In this document: positions 22,140-34,100 of the stretch, one piece after another
Numbering within the stretch: position 1 is the first letter of the stretch
Layout of the letters: the number at the start of each line of letters is the position of its first letter
Assembly (NCBI GenBank): GCA_015501075.1
Contig: JADNYJ010000058.1
Span: 156,283-220,282 of the forward strand
Reading direction: 5' to 3'
DNA length: 64,000 nt
Source: Gymnopilus junonius
Lineage: Eukaryota; Basidiomycota; Agaricomycetes; Agaricales; Galerinaceae
Notes under the pieces: model-generated
What the model was told of the DNA's origin: nothing
The model's input: only the letters and a program-made list of their open reading frames with translations
Database searches by the model: none
Made by a program: the position numbers and the translations under genes

Positions 22140-25100
22140 CACTGTTGTGTAAGTCCTAAACAGTTTCTGTCTTTTTCTGATTTCTGAAAATCTTACTTTT
22201 CTAGTCCAAGTCTGTTGGCTGAAGCACCCCCTGTCAAATTGTTACCTGTTGTACCCAAGAATCCCATCGAAGGCATTGATGCCACCCCTCCGGTGTGAGT
22301 TTTGGTTATCTTGATTCTGTCTCTCAACTGTTGCTTACAATCTACAGCTCTGCCGAAGCAGAACCTCAGACCCCCCCAAAGAAATGGAAGGGCGTTCATA
22401 GGGCTCGCCATGCACTTTCACCTTCCGAGGTCTCGGATATTGATATGTATGTTTACCCTATCATCTCTTTGTGTTAAACTCCTTCTAATGGTCCGTCTAT
22501 CCACCCAGGTCTGCCGCTGATGCCTCTGACGTGAGACGCACATCAGGCCGCAAAGGGAGGAAGACAGCCAAGAGGCAGAGACATGCTCGGTCCATTGATG
22601 AATATGAAGAAGACAGGTGCATTGAGGAATGTTAAGGTACATGCTTCAGCTACTCATTCCTCCTGAAGCTTTGTAGAAAAGGACGATTCCGATGCGGATG
22701 AAGTAAGACATGCTTATCGCCATGCACATCATGTGCCATCCCAGGCGCCTCGTTATCACAAACTGTACGTCTATGGTCCCTCCTTCCTTGGCGTGTCTCA
22801 ACGGGTGACACATTGTAGGACCGACCCGTCTTCATCGCCATCTCCATGGAAAGCAAGGGTTCGCCAGGGGGCAGATAAAAGACAATTACCGTGTGTTGCT
22901 CATCTCAATGTCCTGTCTTATGTACTTATGTTTCGTTAGCTCTTCTCACCCGCGTATTCCTAGCGGTGTCAAATCGTCTCCAGTCAGAACAAGAGGTTCC
23001 CATGGCATGTACGTGGTTATATTTTTCTGTCTCAAGATAAGCTCTGTCCTCACCCTGCGTTTTGGTCTTAGTGTGAAAAGGTGACTTCAACCTGATGCCA
23101 CTACCTTGTCTGAAGAAGAGCATGTGTAAGCTCTTCTTTTGTGTTAGCTTGACTTTTCCTTGTGACACCTTTTTTTGGTAGGCTGAACATTACCCCCAAG
23201 AAACAGTGCTGCTCTCGCAGGATTGAGACACCTTCTCCTCAGTGTCCCTCACCAGCTCCTTCAACTCTGTCAACTGATCTGACTCCACTGTTTGTTCTTT
23301 TTCTTTCTTGAGATGTGATAAAATCATGATAATATTTTCTCCAACTTATCAGGCACATCCTCGATATGTTGCGTGACATCTTGATTAAGAAAGGACCCAC
23401 AAAGTCAGATGCGCCGCTGGACAGCAGTCCCTCAAAGTCAGCTCCTGAGGTTGAATCTCCTTCTCTCTCTCTGGAGAAGATCAGCCATGAACAACCATGA
23501 GTTTCGTCATGTAGCATTCTTTGATTTTTACACAGCTTGTTAACAAAACTCTCCGTTAGCATCTCCATCTCGCCTCTGAAGATTGGCGGCTTGGAGCCTT
23601 CTCCTGAAATTCCCTCCCCCGAAGATCCTAAAGTGAAAATGAGGTGCCATGCATTATTCGAGAAGGTCTTGTATGTCAACTCTGCTCTTGACTTGTTCGC
23701 GTTTACCTTCATTGCAGGATGTCTGTAGAACCCAGGACAAATCCAAACCTACCCTTGGCGATGTTTCATGAGGAAGAACCTTGGAAAGGGTTGGCTGCAG
23801 CATGCATCTTCCGTCTATTGATTCCCTTCTGGGACTCATGGACATTGACATTACTGACAGCAAGCTTGACAGTGACAACAGTGATGCAGAGTCGCTCCCT
23901 CAGACTCCTGTCAAGAAGAGGCATGGTAAACCATCTCGACACTTGAGAGGAAAAACTCAGAAGGACCGCAAGCGCTGGGATATATCTTCGGATTGGCATA
24001 TATCATCGGACTGGGATTCACTCTCTGATGAAGAGTTGCCATGGTATGTCTTGATCATCTTTCCTTTGCATAATTCCTGAATTTCTCTTATCAGCTGTCG
24101 AAGTCGAAGACACCACAGGCGAAATCCCAGCCCTAGCCCATCTCCTCGTCGATGAAGTTGAAACGATAAAGGGAAGACGAAATTGTCTTCGCGCCTGGAA
24201 TCCATCAGGTTGGGTCACCTCGCATCTAGCCATATATCTACTGATAAATCATTAGTCCCCCCCTGAATATTGCCCAAGTAAATGAGATATCAAGAGGGAA
24301 GCTCGTGAATTGATGTGAGTTGCAATAAAACCTTGCCATTTGTATCGACAGTTAACAGTTGCCCAGCAAAGCATTATGAGCTAGTCATTTGGAGAGAGAT
24401 GCCTGACTCCATCTATCCTATTCAGATCCCAATGCAGGTCCATCGACATTGCTGAATGTCGCCTCTAATTCTTCGGCGACATCCAGCGTCAATCCTCCTG
24501 TGACCGACACAGTCTCTAAGACTGTTCCCTCAGCTGAGATGCCTGCTTCCGACCCTCCTCCCGTCAATGTGCCTGCTGCCAACCTGCCACCAAAAATGGA
24601 GCCTGCTTCCAATCCACCTGCAACTGATGCATCTGCTGTCAGTGAGGCACATAGTGCGGAGCCACCTGCAGCAGTCTCGGCTGAGTCTAACCCATCCAAC
24701 CCTCCCAATGCAACCTCTTCCGATCCACCTCAGGAAAAGAAAGACATTAAAATGAGCCCTTCTGATCCATGGTTTGTGGACTTCCAATCCATTCATTCTT
24801 GCTATGTCAAGTAAGTTTCTCTTATCCCTATTGCCAGTGAGCAATTGACTGATCTGTATCCTAGTTCATTGCCAAAAGTCTGCCGTGTGACGAATCAGTC
24901 TCTTTGGGACCCAATGCTTGCAGCTGATTATCCCAACCTCCTGCCTTTGGAGTATGTCTCACGTTTTGTGTTAATATCATGCATAGCTGATTACCTTGAT
25001 AGTTATGCAGCTCTCGTGACATGGAAGAATGTTGAAGGTGGTGGCCTTGTTGCTTTCTTGGTTTGGAAAGAGCAGACCCCTACAATTGACTATGAGTATG

Positions 25101-26296
25101 CTATTCCGTTTTCTTATAACATATTACATTGACACCTTCTTACTAGAATGTTGACAACAGCGGTGCGCTTTTCAAAATATGAACAGTTTGTCAATCCGTC
25201 CCGAGACAGCCCTTTCAATGTATTTGTATACAACTCCACTGGCGAGGGCAGCAATGACAAGGGCATCTTATATGCGAAGCTGGCCCCCAAGGCTGCTGGT
25301 GATAGTCCTGAACAACCCAACGATGAAGGCGAGGAGACCAAGGACATGGAACAGCCAGTGGAGGAACCCGGACTTCCTGACGATGGACGTGCACGAGATC
25401 ATACATACCACAGCAGGACCAAGGAGGAGATCCTCCACAGATCTTGGATGGCGATCTGCCTTTCGACAATACTTGTTGTTGAGAGTAAAGTCACTACCCC
25501 ATGTACTGACAAACTCTGGAACAAATTCATCCGAGGGCAACTTCATACCCAGGAATTCAAGCGGATGGGGGTGTATATGTGTATGGCCTTCAGACACGAA
25601 GTCTTGGTTGCTCAGATAGATGCAGATCAAAGCCTAACTTTTGGAACAATGGGTGTACAAGAATGTGAGTTTTGCGCTTACTTTTTGTGTCATGTTTGTC
25701 TCTGAATATATGTTCTAGCCAAAGAAAAGCAATCTGGCCAATCAAAAACCAAGGAAACTGCAGCAACGAAGCTCAAAGCAGCTGCTTTGACATCGTCAGC
25801 AGAAGCTGCTGGGTCATCTGCTAAGGGGAAAGGTGGTAATCCATATAGGGCCAAGAACATCGTCTGGAAAACTCAACCTTCTACCCATCACAAGTATTCT
25901 AGGACCCTCACGAAAATGGTGCTCAGCCGTACTGATACAAGTACGTGTTCATGGATTTGACAGCCTTCCTCCCACTAACAATATTTCTTCTAGTTCTGGT
26001 TTACAATGCTATCGGCTCGAACTTCTGCTTCACCGATGGCAATATCGTGGATTTTGACAAGCTGCCTCGCTATTTGGAGGAAATTCCTTTGGGATCATGC
26101 ACTGTTGTTGGGTGGACTGCGTCGCTGTACAGAAACAGTCATGGTCAGCTGTGCCTCACAATGAATATTCAATTTGTAATAATTCTCGCGACCGACTAGG
26201 ACTCTTCTATCTGTAGAAAATTTTGACTTAATTGTGAATTCATTTGCTGTCTTTGAACACATCAGGAAACTTGAGCCTATTTTCACCTCTCAATGA
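22140..26296 (+). CDS. large unrecognised multi-exon gene with S/P/T-rich head (block A cargo)
   Basis: Plus-strand exons separated by 50-60 bp introns run through the block. The head is low-complexity and basic/acidic: EAEPQTPPKKWKGVHRARHA, SGRKGRKTAKRQRHARSIDE, SDNSDAESLPQTPVKKRHGK, and at 24425-24770 a Pro/Ser/Ala-rich run with repeated ASDPPP/ASNPPA. The C-terminal half is globular: FLVWKEQTPTIDYEY, TTAVRFSKYEQFVNPSRDSP, KLWNKFIRGQLHTQEFKRMG, NPYRAKNIVWKTQPST, GSNFCFTDGNIVDFDKLPRY and VNSFAVFEHIRKLEP, with a stop near 26296. The basic head suggests a nuclear protein. I do not recognise any domain. It ends 250 bp before boundary motif copy 2, so it may be cargo of a mobile element. Confidence 0.5.
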
Positions 26297-26546
26297 TATT
26301 TGGATCTCAAGATATGTTTCCTCGTGTTGTTCATGCAATGAAAAGATCCCCATTTCTCCCTCAGCGAATTGAGGATTGTAATGCTGTTTGGCATAGCATA
26401 TGCCTGGCAGGAAGTGGTACATATCGCAGAAGACATGCCCAGTCGCGCACCCTATCTAGACAATTAGTCCAGGTTTTCCATACAGTGCATACATACAGAG
26501 GGTGCCAATGAGGAACGTGATGGGGCACAGTCACATGATTCATGTT

Positions 26547-26572
26547 CATGTCAAGGGTTGAACATGCTTACT
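26547..26572 (+). repeat. 26-bp hairpin-containing boundary motif, copy 2
   Basis: Reads CATGTCAAGGGTTGAACATG then CTTACT. Twenty of the 26 positions are the same in all three copies. Followed directly by TC, as in copy 1. It separates block A from the JmjC/Helitron block. Confidence 0.7.
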
Positions 26573-26689
26573 CAGCAATGCAAGGCATCAATATGTCATG
26601 TGGGTATTTCTGGGTCTTGATGCACTGGCATCATTTTAACTTTTTGTGTTGCTCTTCATCATGATGTCCACCACGCATGGATTTGTGCC

Positions 26690-28400
26690 GCCCCCGGACC
26701 TGCTCATGCTGGGCAGTACGTTTCCAATTGCTCTCATCTTGGTTCTTCATTTTCTAATTTTCCAATAGACTGTGGTGCTCCCGTTCGCAGGTTGTATAAC
26801 AGGCGGCTGGCTTCTTCTGAGTTTCAGAAGTTGCCACTGTTAACCAATGTTCTAACGACTGGAGAAGATGAGGATTTGGACTCCTTGAAGACTGCTTACC
26901 CTGCCTTTGAGGTTCATGTCCTTGCACTCAGTTTATCCAGTCCCTGATTCATGAACAGAAAATGATCACTCATTTCATTGCATACGAACGCTGCCTGTTT
27001 GGTGTCAGAGGAGATTGGACAAGGTCGCGCGAGATGAGAGATCTTCTGAAAGTTGAAATCGACTTCAAGATGCCTTCCTACAAAATATTACTGTTGTCAC
27101 GACTGAGGTCTAGTTTCAATGCCCATCAAATGGCTGAATTGTGTTCGTTCTTCATGTTATATCACCTGGTGGATATCATGGCATGGCTGGCCGATTTAGG
27201 CAGGCGGGCACTGGTGATGTCTCGGCTTGTTGAGCTCTCTGAAAAGGATATGCTTCCGGTGCATTGAATCCATGAAAACTCTTTACCCATCCTTTACTAA
27301 TGTATAATCTAATGTATAATCATAGGTTTATAACCATGTTTGCAATTGGTCCACCAAAGCCTTGCAGCTTCACGCAATTCTCAATGGGGTACCTTTTACT
27401 GATGTTGCCTAGACATCGGAGTGAAGCCATAGCTCCAACTTGCTGTGTTTCATGTCGAGCAACTTGAATAAAGTCATTGTGCATAGTATAATAGAAAACA
27501 TGTTGGCTGCAGCGACGTACCTGTCATATCTGAAGGAGTTCTGCAATACTGACAACAAATTTCTGGATCTACCTGACCAAATCAACGACGATGTTCTCAA
27601 GTATGTCCTTTGTCTATTGTATAATGTTCTCAAACTAATGTTTCGAGGAAGACATGCTTCTAGTGAAGAGGAACGAGCATTCCTTCGGGAATTGCACGAG
27701 TTCATGGAACCTATGACATCTTCTCATCACCATACCAAGTGACATGGAGTCAGTCTCGTGTCCTTCCGTGGGGTCCTGCAGGCTGCAGTCCTCATCAGTC
27801 CAATTTATCTTGCATCACCCTCTGTCTTGCCCAAGAAATCATGGGGCAAGGCAACCTTGGTTCAGACTTCTCAGCACCTTGGAAACGACAAACCGAAGGA
27901 GCTTTTAGATGTTGAGAGAATTTTTTGGCAGATCCTCTTCGGTTTAGTCGATGGTAGTTTCGAGCCTCAAGCTCTGTTGCCCACTTTGGGAAGCCGACTA
28001 CCGTGGTCGATCATTGAATTGGCAGCTGAGTCTTTGGACAATGGTTCCTGGTTCGATCTATGTAGGTTGTCTTTTTCTGTCATCTTGGAAGTTATCGCTG
28101 ACCTCAACTTTTAGTGAATAGTATTCCAATCACAGATAGTGTCAATGAAGATGACGGGACCTTCGTATCTATGGACTTTGCCCTGCCCATCTCTGGACTT
28201 GGTGTTTCTGACCTCTTCAATTATCGGAATGCCAAGATACCCAGCAATTCCAATGCTGTCACTTCAGCATCTGTTGCACCTGTTACCAGCTCCGATTCCC
28301 CCGTGCATCCTCTCCCATCAATCGATGAATGTGCTGTGAATGAACCCGAGCCTTCTCCTGAGGCTGCTACGAGTCTTGAGGACGTCACAATGTGACAGGA
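26690..28400 (+). CDS. unrecognised multi-exon gene, possibly two pieces, between motif copy 2 and the JmjC gene
   Basis: Exons read RRLYNRRLASSEFQKLPLLT, IHEQKMITHFIAYERCLFG, LLKVEIDFKMPSYKILLLSR, SIIENMLAAATYLSYLKEFC, FLDLPDQINDDVLKYVLCLL, ERIFWQILFGLVDGSFEPQA and WSIIELAAESLDNGSWFDL, with a Ser/Pro-rich end (28140-28395) closing in TGA. Mostly helical soluble protein. Frame changes near 27740 and 26945 look partly like introns and partly like decay. No family was recognised. Confidence 0.4.
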
Positions 28401-28406
28401 CACATC

Positions 28407-31400
28407 GCCGTCGATGTCTGGATCATCACCGACTGACCCCACTCTATCTGGCAATCCAGACAACTCAAGCGATGGTGCCCCCGCTGTGGATGGAGTGATG
28501 GGCAATGATTTGGACATCTGTGTTGAGCCTGATGGCGTGTCTCAAGCTATGTCTGTCGACCCTGCTCCCGTCGAACCCTTGCCTTCCGTAACACCAGATG
28601 ATGCAGTAGGCAGTGCACCCATCGAACCTGACACCTCATCTATGTCTGTCGATCCTACCCCCGTCGAAACCTCACCTACTACAACACTCGATGGTGCAAA
28701 AGAGAGCACGCCTGTCCAGGTCAACACCTCTTCGACTGCCCCCAGCAGTGAACCTTTGTCTTCAACTCAACAAGCCAACATCACCAATTCCGCAGGCTTG
28801 TCTACAAAAGTGGTGGATCTACAGGACAGGTGAAAGTCTGAACATATCGAAAAGAAGACACTCGAACTCAGCAAAGCGACGCCTGCTCCTGGCAAGAAAG
28901 GCATATCTGGATCGCTCTCTGCTGCCAAGAAGAGGAAGAAGAAATTGCATCCATCGCCCTCTGGTGGCAACTCCATCCCAACGCCACCTCCTGCATCACT
29001 AGCAGCTGTTATAATATCGAGAAAAAGGAAGCCCAGTGTGGCTGGTTCAAAAGCTAACCCTATAGATGTCGACTTGATCAACACGCTGCCACCATGGGAG
29101 CCAGACAATCTGAGGGCCTTTGTATGTTATCTGACATCATTTTAGATACTCAGTCATTGTTGACTCACCTTTATCAGCATATCGCAAGACAGGAGGAGGA
29201 AAGTGTTCAAGTCCAGAGCGGCACTGGGACCTCTGCACCTTCTTATGAACAATTCAGAGCCACAAAGGAGTACACCGTATTCAACAGATCTGGGAACAAG
29301 GTCACTTTGCAGCCTCAATTCCACGTATGTTCTTTCCTGTACATCTTAAGCTTGTCTATGTATAACCTATTCTGATAGTTTGAGGATTACTTACAAAGAT
29401 TCGATGAAATTCTGACTGGCATGAAGTCCTCTAACATCAATGATTGTCCTCTGTTTATGGAGAAACCTGAAGCTTCAATTATCCATGTTCTGATGTATGA
29501 AGAGTATTCCAGCTTGTCCACCTCACAATTGCATGAGTACCTCAGCAAACAGAACATTGTTGTATGAGGCATGAACATTCCAGACCATGAATTCGATGAG
29601 CAAGGGTTAAATTTCATGCATCCTCTACATAATCCGGTATCTCTTCAAGATCCATTTTTTTCTTGGCAACATTTCTGTGTCTCCAACTTCTTTCCTTAGA
29701 CTATTCTCATCAGGGTCTCTCTCAACTGGGAAAAGAAGCCAAGCATCATAGCAGGAGCCCCAAGAAAAGCTGCTGGAATGGCGATTTCGATGATTTTGAT
29801 TGCCAGATGAAGCATATACCATTGACAATCACTGGGACCCTCAGGCTCCTTTTCGACCAAGTCAACGCAGGCGACAAAGGAAGGACCTTGAATGGTTTAG
29901 ACTTGCCTCTACCCCACCAAAGCATGACTCCGATGGCATACTCAACTGATAGGCATGCATTTCATCACACCCGTGGTCGGCTTGGATTTCCATCGAGCAA
30001 AACCTTTCCAACTACCAATCTTTGCTGGGCATTGGCTGGAGCTCCTGACACCATAACCTTTTTGCATATCAATTCGGATGGCTTCAACACCCATGTTCTC
30101 GTAATTTGCGGCGGGAAGACGTGGATCTTTTACAGGCAATCGTCAGACACTCCACTTTCATCTCGACACACATTTTTTCATCTGGGCTTTCATCTAGATC
30201 ATTATATTCCCCCCACGAAGTATGGCCTTGAAGCTATATATCTTTCAAAGGGCAATCTCCTGTAAGTGATGTCTGTGGTTCTGATGCTGGATACTGACAT
30301 TCTTCCTCATAGCCTCATGCGTGCAAACCAGCCTCATGCTGTCTATGGCAAAGAGGCCACCATCATCCACGGAGGTCACTTCTATCTGAGCTCAATGATG
30401 GAAGTGACTGTGCAAAGCCTTATTCATACATTCATTCTTGATCAGTTCTTATCAAATACCACATACCATCAATCTCATCTCCTCTTACACCGTATCATTG
30501 ATTTCTACAGAATGGGCCTCCTGGAGGAGCAATATGTTGATCCAGGCACGTAAAACTCTGGCTCCCTTGATCATGCCTTTCATTGACACCTAATTCAGAT
30601 GCGAGACAACATCTGCCTCCATGCGAGACATTCTCTGGTTTGGTCAACATGTTGTCATTATACAATCTCATTTTTCTAGGCAACATCCTAGACTTCCACA
30701 CCTATTCGGCCCCAAACCAATCAGCTGAAGAGCCAGCAACCCCGGCTCAGAAATATCTTATGATGCAATATGACTGCAATGACATTCCCAAGTGAACGTG
30801 TTTCAATGATCTATTCTCATGGCATTGCTCTCGAATTGATCAACTGGGTCAGAACATACTGCGTCATCACCTCTCTGGCAGGGGAAGTCATTCAAGACCT
30901 TCCAGCTGAATACCTTTGTCGTCAAGTATCTGCTCTTCTAAGCTATAAAAAAGCAGCTATGAAGGAGGGCAAGGTTAAGGGTGCTCCTCATTGTACTGTC
31001 AAATTGCTTAAATGCCAAGTTGACAATGCTTTAGCATCTGATGCACATATACTGGACTACTGGACCACCAAACACAGTGAAGTCGATGACTCGGAACTTG
31101 GATTTGGCTCACAAGTTGGCTATTCACTACGTTGGCGAGAAGGTAAACCTGTGCTGAGGACTTACGAGGAACTTTTGAAAGATGGGACCACTGCTTTGGA
31201 TCATGTGTACCTGGAAGGTGAAGCTTATCATTTTCAACAGGACGAAGAATTTGTCTCCGGGAGACCTTCTCCGATTGTTCCAGAATTTCCCGGCATTCGA
31301 ATCCCTTCCCTGCATCGAGCTCGATCTTCTTCTCATTCTAGCCTGTCTTCATTGACTGACGTGTCCGATCTCGAGATGGATGGAATGACTCAATGTAGGG

Positions 31401-31540
31401 ATCAAGTTGACATTGAACATGGAGAAGACAGAGGGCATGGTGACAGCAACAAAGATGATGAAGATGACAGTGATGAGGATGATGACGATGAGGACAATGA
31501 AGATTATCAGAGTCCCAGGAAGCGTCTTCATTCATCCTAG
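28407..31540 (+). CDS. JmjC-type cupin protein (2-oxoglutarate/Fe(II) dioxygenase-like), probably decayed
   Basis: A long Ser/Pro/Thr head (28410-28830, with the repeated unit MSVDPxPVE) is followed by a basic stretch with nuclear-signal character (KKRKKKL, SRKRKPS), then a globular region. At 30050-30400 the cupin core reads ITFLHINSDGFNTHVLVICG, KTWIFYRQ, LSKGNLL, then MRANQPHAVYGKEATIIHGG and HFYLSS. This is the JmjC-like pattern: a metal-ligand H.(x)D near the FLH strand, a G-K-W-I-F strand, and a distal P-H.V with GGHFY. The C-terminus (31340-31540) is strongly acidic and ends in a TAG codon at 31538-31540. In-frame stops near 28830, 29565 and 30793 suggest inactivation or missed introns. 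The likely role is chromatin- or protein-directed oxidation, by inference only. Confidence 0.6.
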
Positions 31541-31719
31541 ATGTTGTGGTTAATCCGTCGTGCATGCATAGTTTATTTCCAAATTTTTCGCGTATCTTAC
31601 TTTGGGGCTTCCCCCTGAATATTGTTAATAAATGATGTTTGATTTTCTTTGAAGTCATGTGATAATGTGATTGAAATTTGACTCGGACTCAGAATCTCAC
31701 CTTGTCTTGGTCCCCTGTT

Positions 31720-32750
31720 GTCAGATGATCCACATCCTTGTGTCTGTGCTGAGTGTTGCTTGGGTTACTCTTCATGTTGTCCTTGGAGGCTTTGATTCAT
31801 TTGGTGAGTCCAAAGTCTTTACAAATTAGCTGGCCTGCTGACCGTCAATTCTAGTTGATGCTCCTATCCCTTTTCCAACATACCAAGCTATGCATGGTTC
31901 TTCTGACTACATTGACTGTGTTAAATTATACCCATCATCAATCAATGATGACTACTATGTTCTATGCCCTACTGTCGCTGTGGAAGATCTGCCACCCTGT
32001 CTTTTTGGCTCATTAATGCTACGTCATCTTCCTGTCTATGTCGATGCGCTCCTGTCTGTTCACGACAATATGGAAGGATGTACATCAGGCACCTCTAGTG
32101 CTGTATCATTTGAAGCAAAGGACAACCATCCTTTTCGGCTACGACCATCACAGTATTGCAATCTTCATGTGCCACCTCATCCTTGGTTGGCTTTCGGAAA
32201 GTTCATGAGCCTAATGCCTAGGACATCGGCTTACAATCTATCATGCCTTGTAAGCCTTTACATGAGGAGGAACTGTCTCAGGGCCTGGGATTTTACTGCC
32301 CTGCTGAGATGACTGAACACAACTTTGTTTTGTCCAGAACTGCTCCAAATTCTATGTGAACTTTGTCCATCGTTTACCGACTTTGTGTCTTGCTGTCAAT
32401 TCTATATGACTTCCATCTGGCACTCTCATATACAGTTGGCTCATGCTTTTCATCTTCCTCCATTCGATAATGAATCTCCCGTCCCCCAGGCTGATGAAAA
32501 GATCTATGGTTCGAACCCTGCTGATTCTCGTCTCGCATGGGGTGGTGGTAAGAGGATGTTAAAAGGTGAAACTCTGAAAGACTTTGTCTGCTCAGACTAT
32601 GACTGGCTGGCATTCCAAGATATGCATTTCTTCTTCGTGGAATATGTGGCAATCCCTAATATACCAACTTTCCTTTCCGAGAAGAAAAATGAAGATGCTG
32701 TACCATTCAAGTTGCCAATTCATTTCCTTGTCAACCTCTTGACTGTTTGA
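31720..32750 (+). CDS. unrecognised gene between JmjC gene and Helitron
   Basis: After a hydrophobic start (HILVSVLSVAWVTLHVVLGG, 31722-31790) and an intron, the exons read IPFPTYQAMHGSSDYIDCVK, CLFGSLMLRHLPVYVDALLS, RLRPSQYCNLHVPPHPWLAF, ELLQILCELCPSFTDFVSC, FYMTSIWHSHIQLAHAFHLP and SDYDWLAFQDMHFFFVEYVA. The open frames at 31890-32312 and 32325-32750 join only across a stop at about 32310. No family was recognised. It could be the 5' part of the Helitron open reading frame or a cargo gene. Confidence 0.35.
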
Positions 32751-32762
32751 GAACTTGTCGAC

Positions 32763-34100
32763 TTGGGCTTACTGCATAATATCACATTTCGGAAAAGAGA
32801 TTCGAAAAAGACCATGAAGGAGATCCTTGAAAGCCACCACTGTGATGCTTGTGACAGATATTTGTCTTTCTTCATGTTTGTTTCTTCTGAATGTTTTCAA
32901 GAAGGAAGGAAGAAAAAGAAGGCCCCAAAGACCAGGAGGGATGTTGACATGGATATGGGGCATGAAAAAATTGCAGAAATTGATGATAGCCTTGACAATG
33001 AAGAGGTCGAATCCTTTCCTCCTGAGCTGCCATCTCTTTTGCTTCTGCAGTGAATCATCAAAGATTTTTGCAAAGACACTAGCCCTGCTGAGTTTGAGGA
33101 ATCAGGCTGTGTGGTCTGTGGACAACTGACGCTGCTTAAAGACTTGACTGAGCTCAAGAATTCTCAAGCAGACTTTAATCTTCTGTGCAAAGAGGGCGTG
33201 AGTCGCTCTGAGCGAACATCACCATCTAGTCCTATTGTTGGCCTTGCTGGTCCTGTATTAGATGAATCTTGTCAATATATATGTCGTGACTGCGAAGACA
33301 GCCTCCTCAAGAAGAAAGTTCTGAAATATGCTTTGTGCAACAATCTATGGATCGGTCCAGTGCCGGATGAACTAAAGGACCTCTCTTTCGCAGAGAGCAT
33401 GATGATTGCTCATGTCTGCCACAACTGCTGTCTTGTGCGAGTTTCCACAGGACATGCTAAAATGATTGCAAATACCATTTCCTGGGCCAGTCCGACAGTG
33501 TTAGTCTATCAAACACTGCCTCCTGCTCATAGCGAAATGAGCGATGTGCTCGCAGTGATCTACACAGGCAGTGCACCTCCAACCGAAGAAGACTTTAAAT
33601 GTACACCCATGCTGGTGAGAAGAGACAAGGTGGCCAGAGCTCTTGAGTGGTTGAAACTGAACCACAGCAATTATGAAGATCTCAATATATCAAAGGAAAA
33701 TTTGGACTCATACCCCCTCTCTGGCATCCCTGTAGAGGTTTCTTTCAGGAAAATGAATGCTGACCAGCCGATTATCCCTCAACTGGCAACAAGTGTTCAT
33801 CATAATGATGATGAGCTGGGAACAGAAGAAGGGCAGTGCCCTTTTGTTGTCCATGGTCTTACAGGAGAGGAATACTCTATGCTTTCAATGCAGGCTTTGA
33901 AGGCTAAAGCGCTTCGCCACCTTGAGAGTGAAGGACTGATGCTTGGTATAGGCCGTGAAAGCACTCCCCAATCTATGTATAACAATCCCCAATTGTATCC
34001 CAGATGTTCCCTTGGCTCTTTCCCTATGGCTGTGGTGGGATCGGACAAGAGTCATTCAAGCACAAGCTCTCGGAAGGTGAGCACAAGAAGTGGCTTTTGA
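32763..34100 (+). pseudogene. Helitron N-terminal part (DUF6570-like)
   Basis: KKTMKEILESHHCDACDRYL is followed by a basic linker, then EFEESGCVVCGQLTLLKDL, CQYICRDCEDSLLKKKV, FAESMMIAHVCHNCCLVRV, VLAVIYTGSAPPTEEDFKCT and KVARALEWLKLNHSNYEDLN. This is the cysteine-rich module that precedes the Rep domain in fungal Helitrons and is called DUF6570. It ends YNNPQLYP, where one base is lost: the next frame continues MFPWLFPYGCGGIGQ at 34004. The same head occurs as a truncated minus-strand copy at 6842-7247. Confidence 0.8.

Noticed and set aside
24418..24844. Minus-strand ORFs opposite the S/P/T-rich exon
   Set aside because: They are antisense shadows of a low-complexity proline-rich exon (Gly/Ser/Val- and Arg-rich composition) without family features.
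28221..29108. Minus-strand ORFs opposite the JmjC gene head
   Set aside because: Shadow frames of the low-complexity plus-strand exons.
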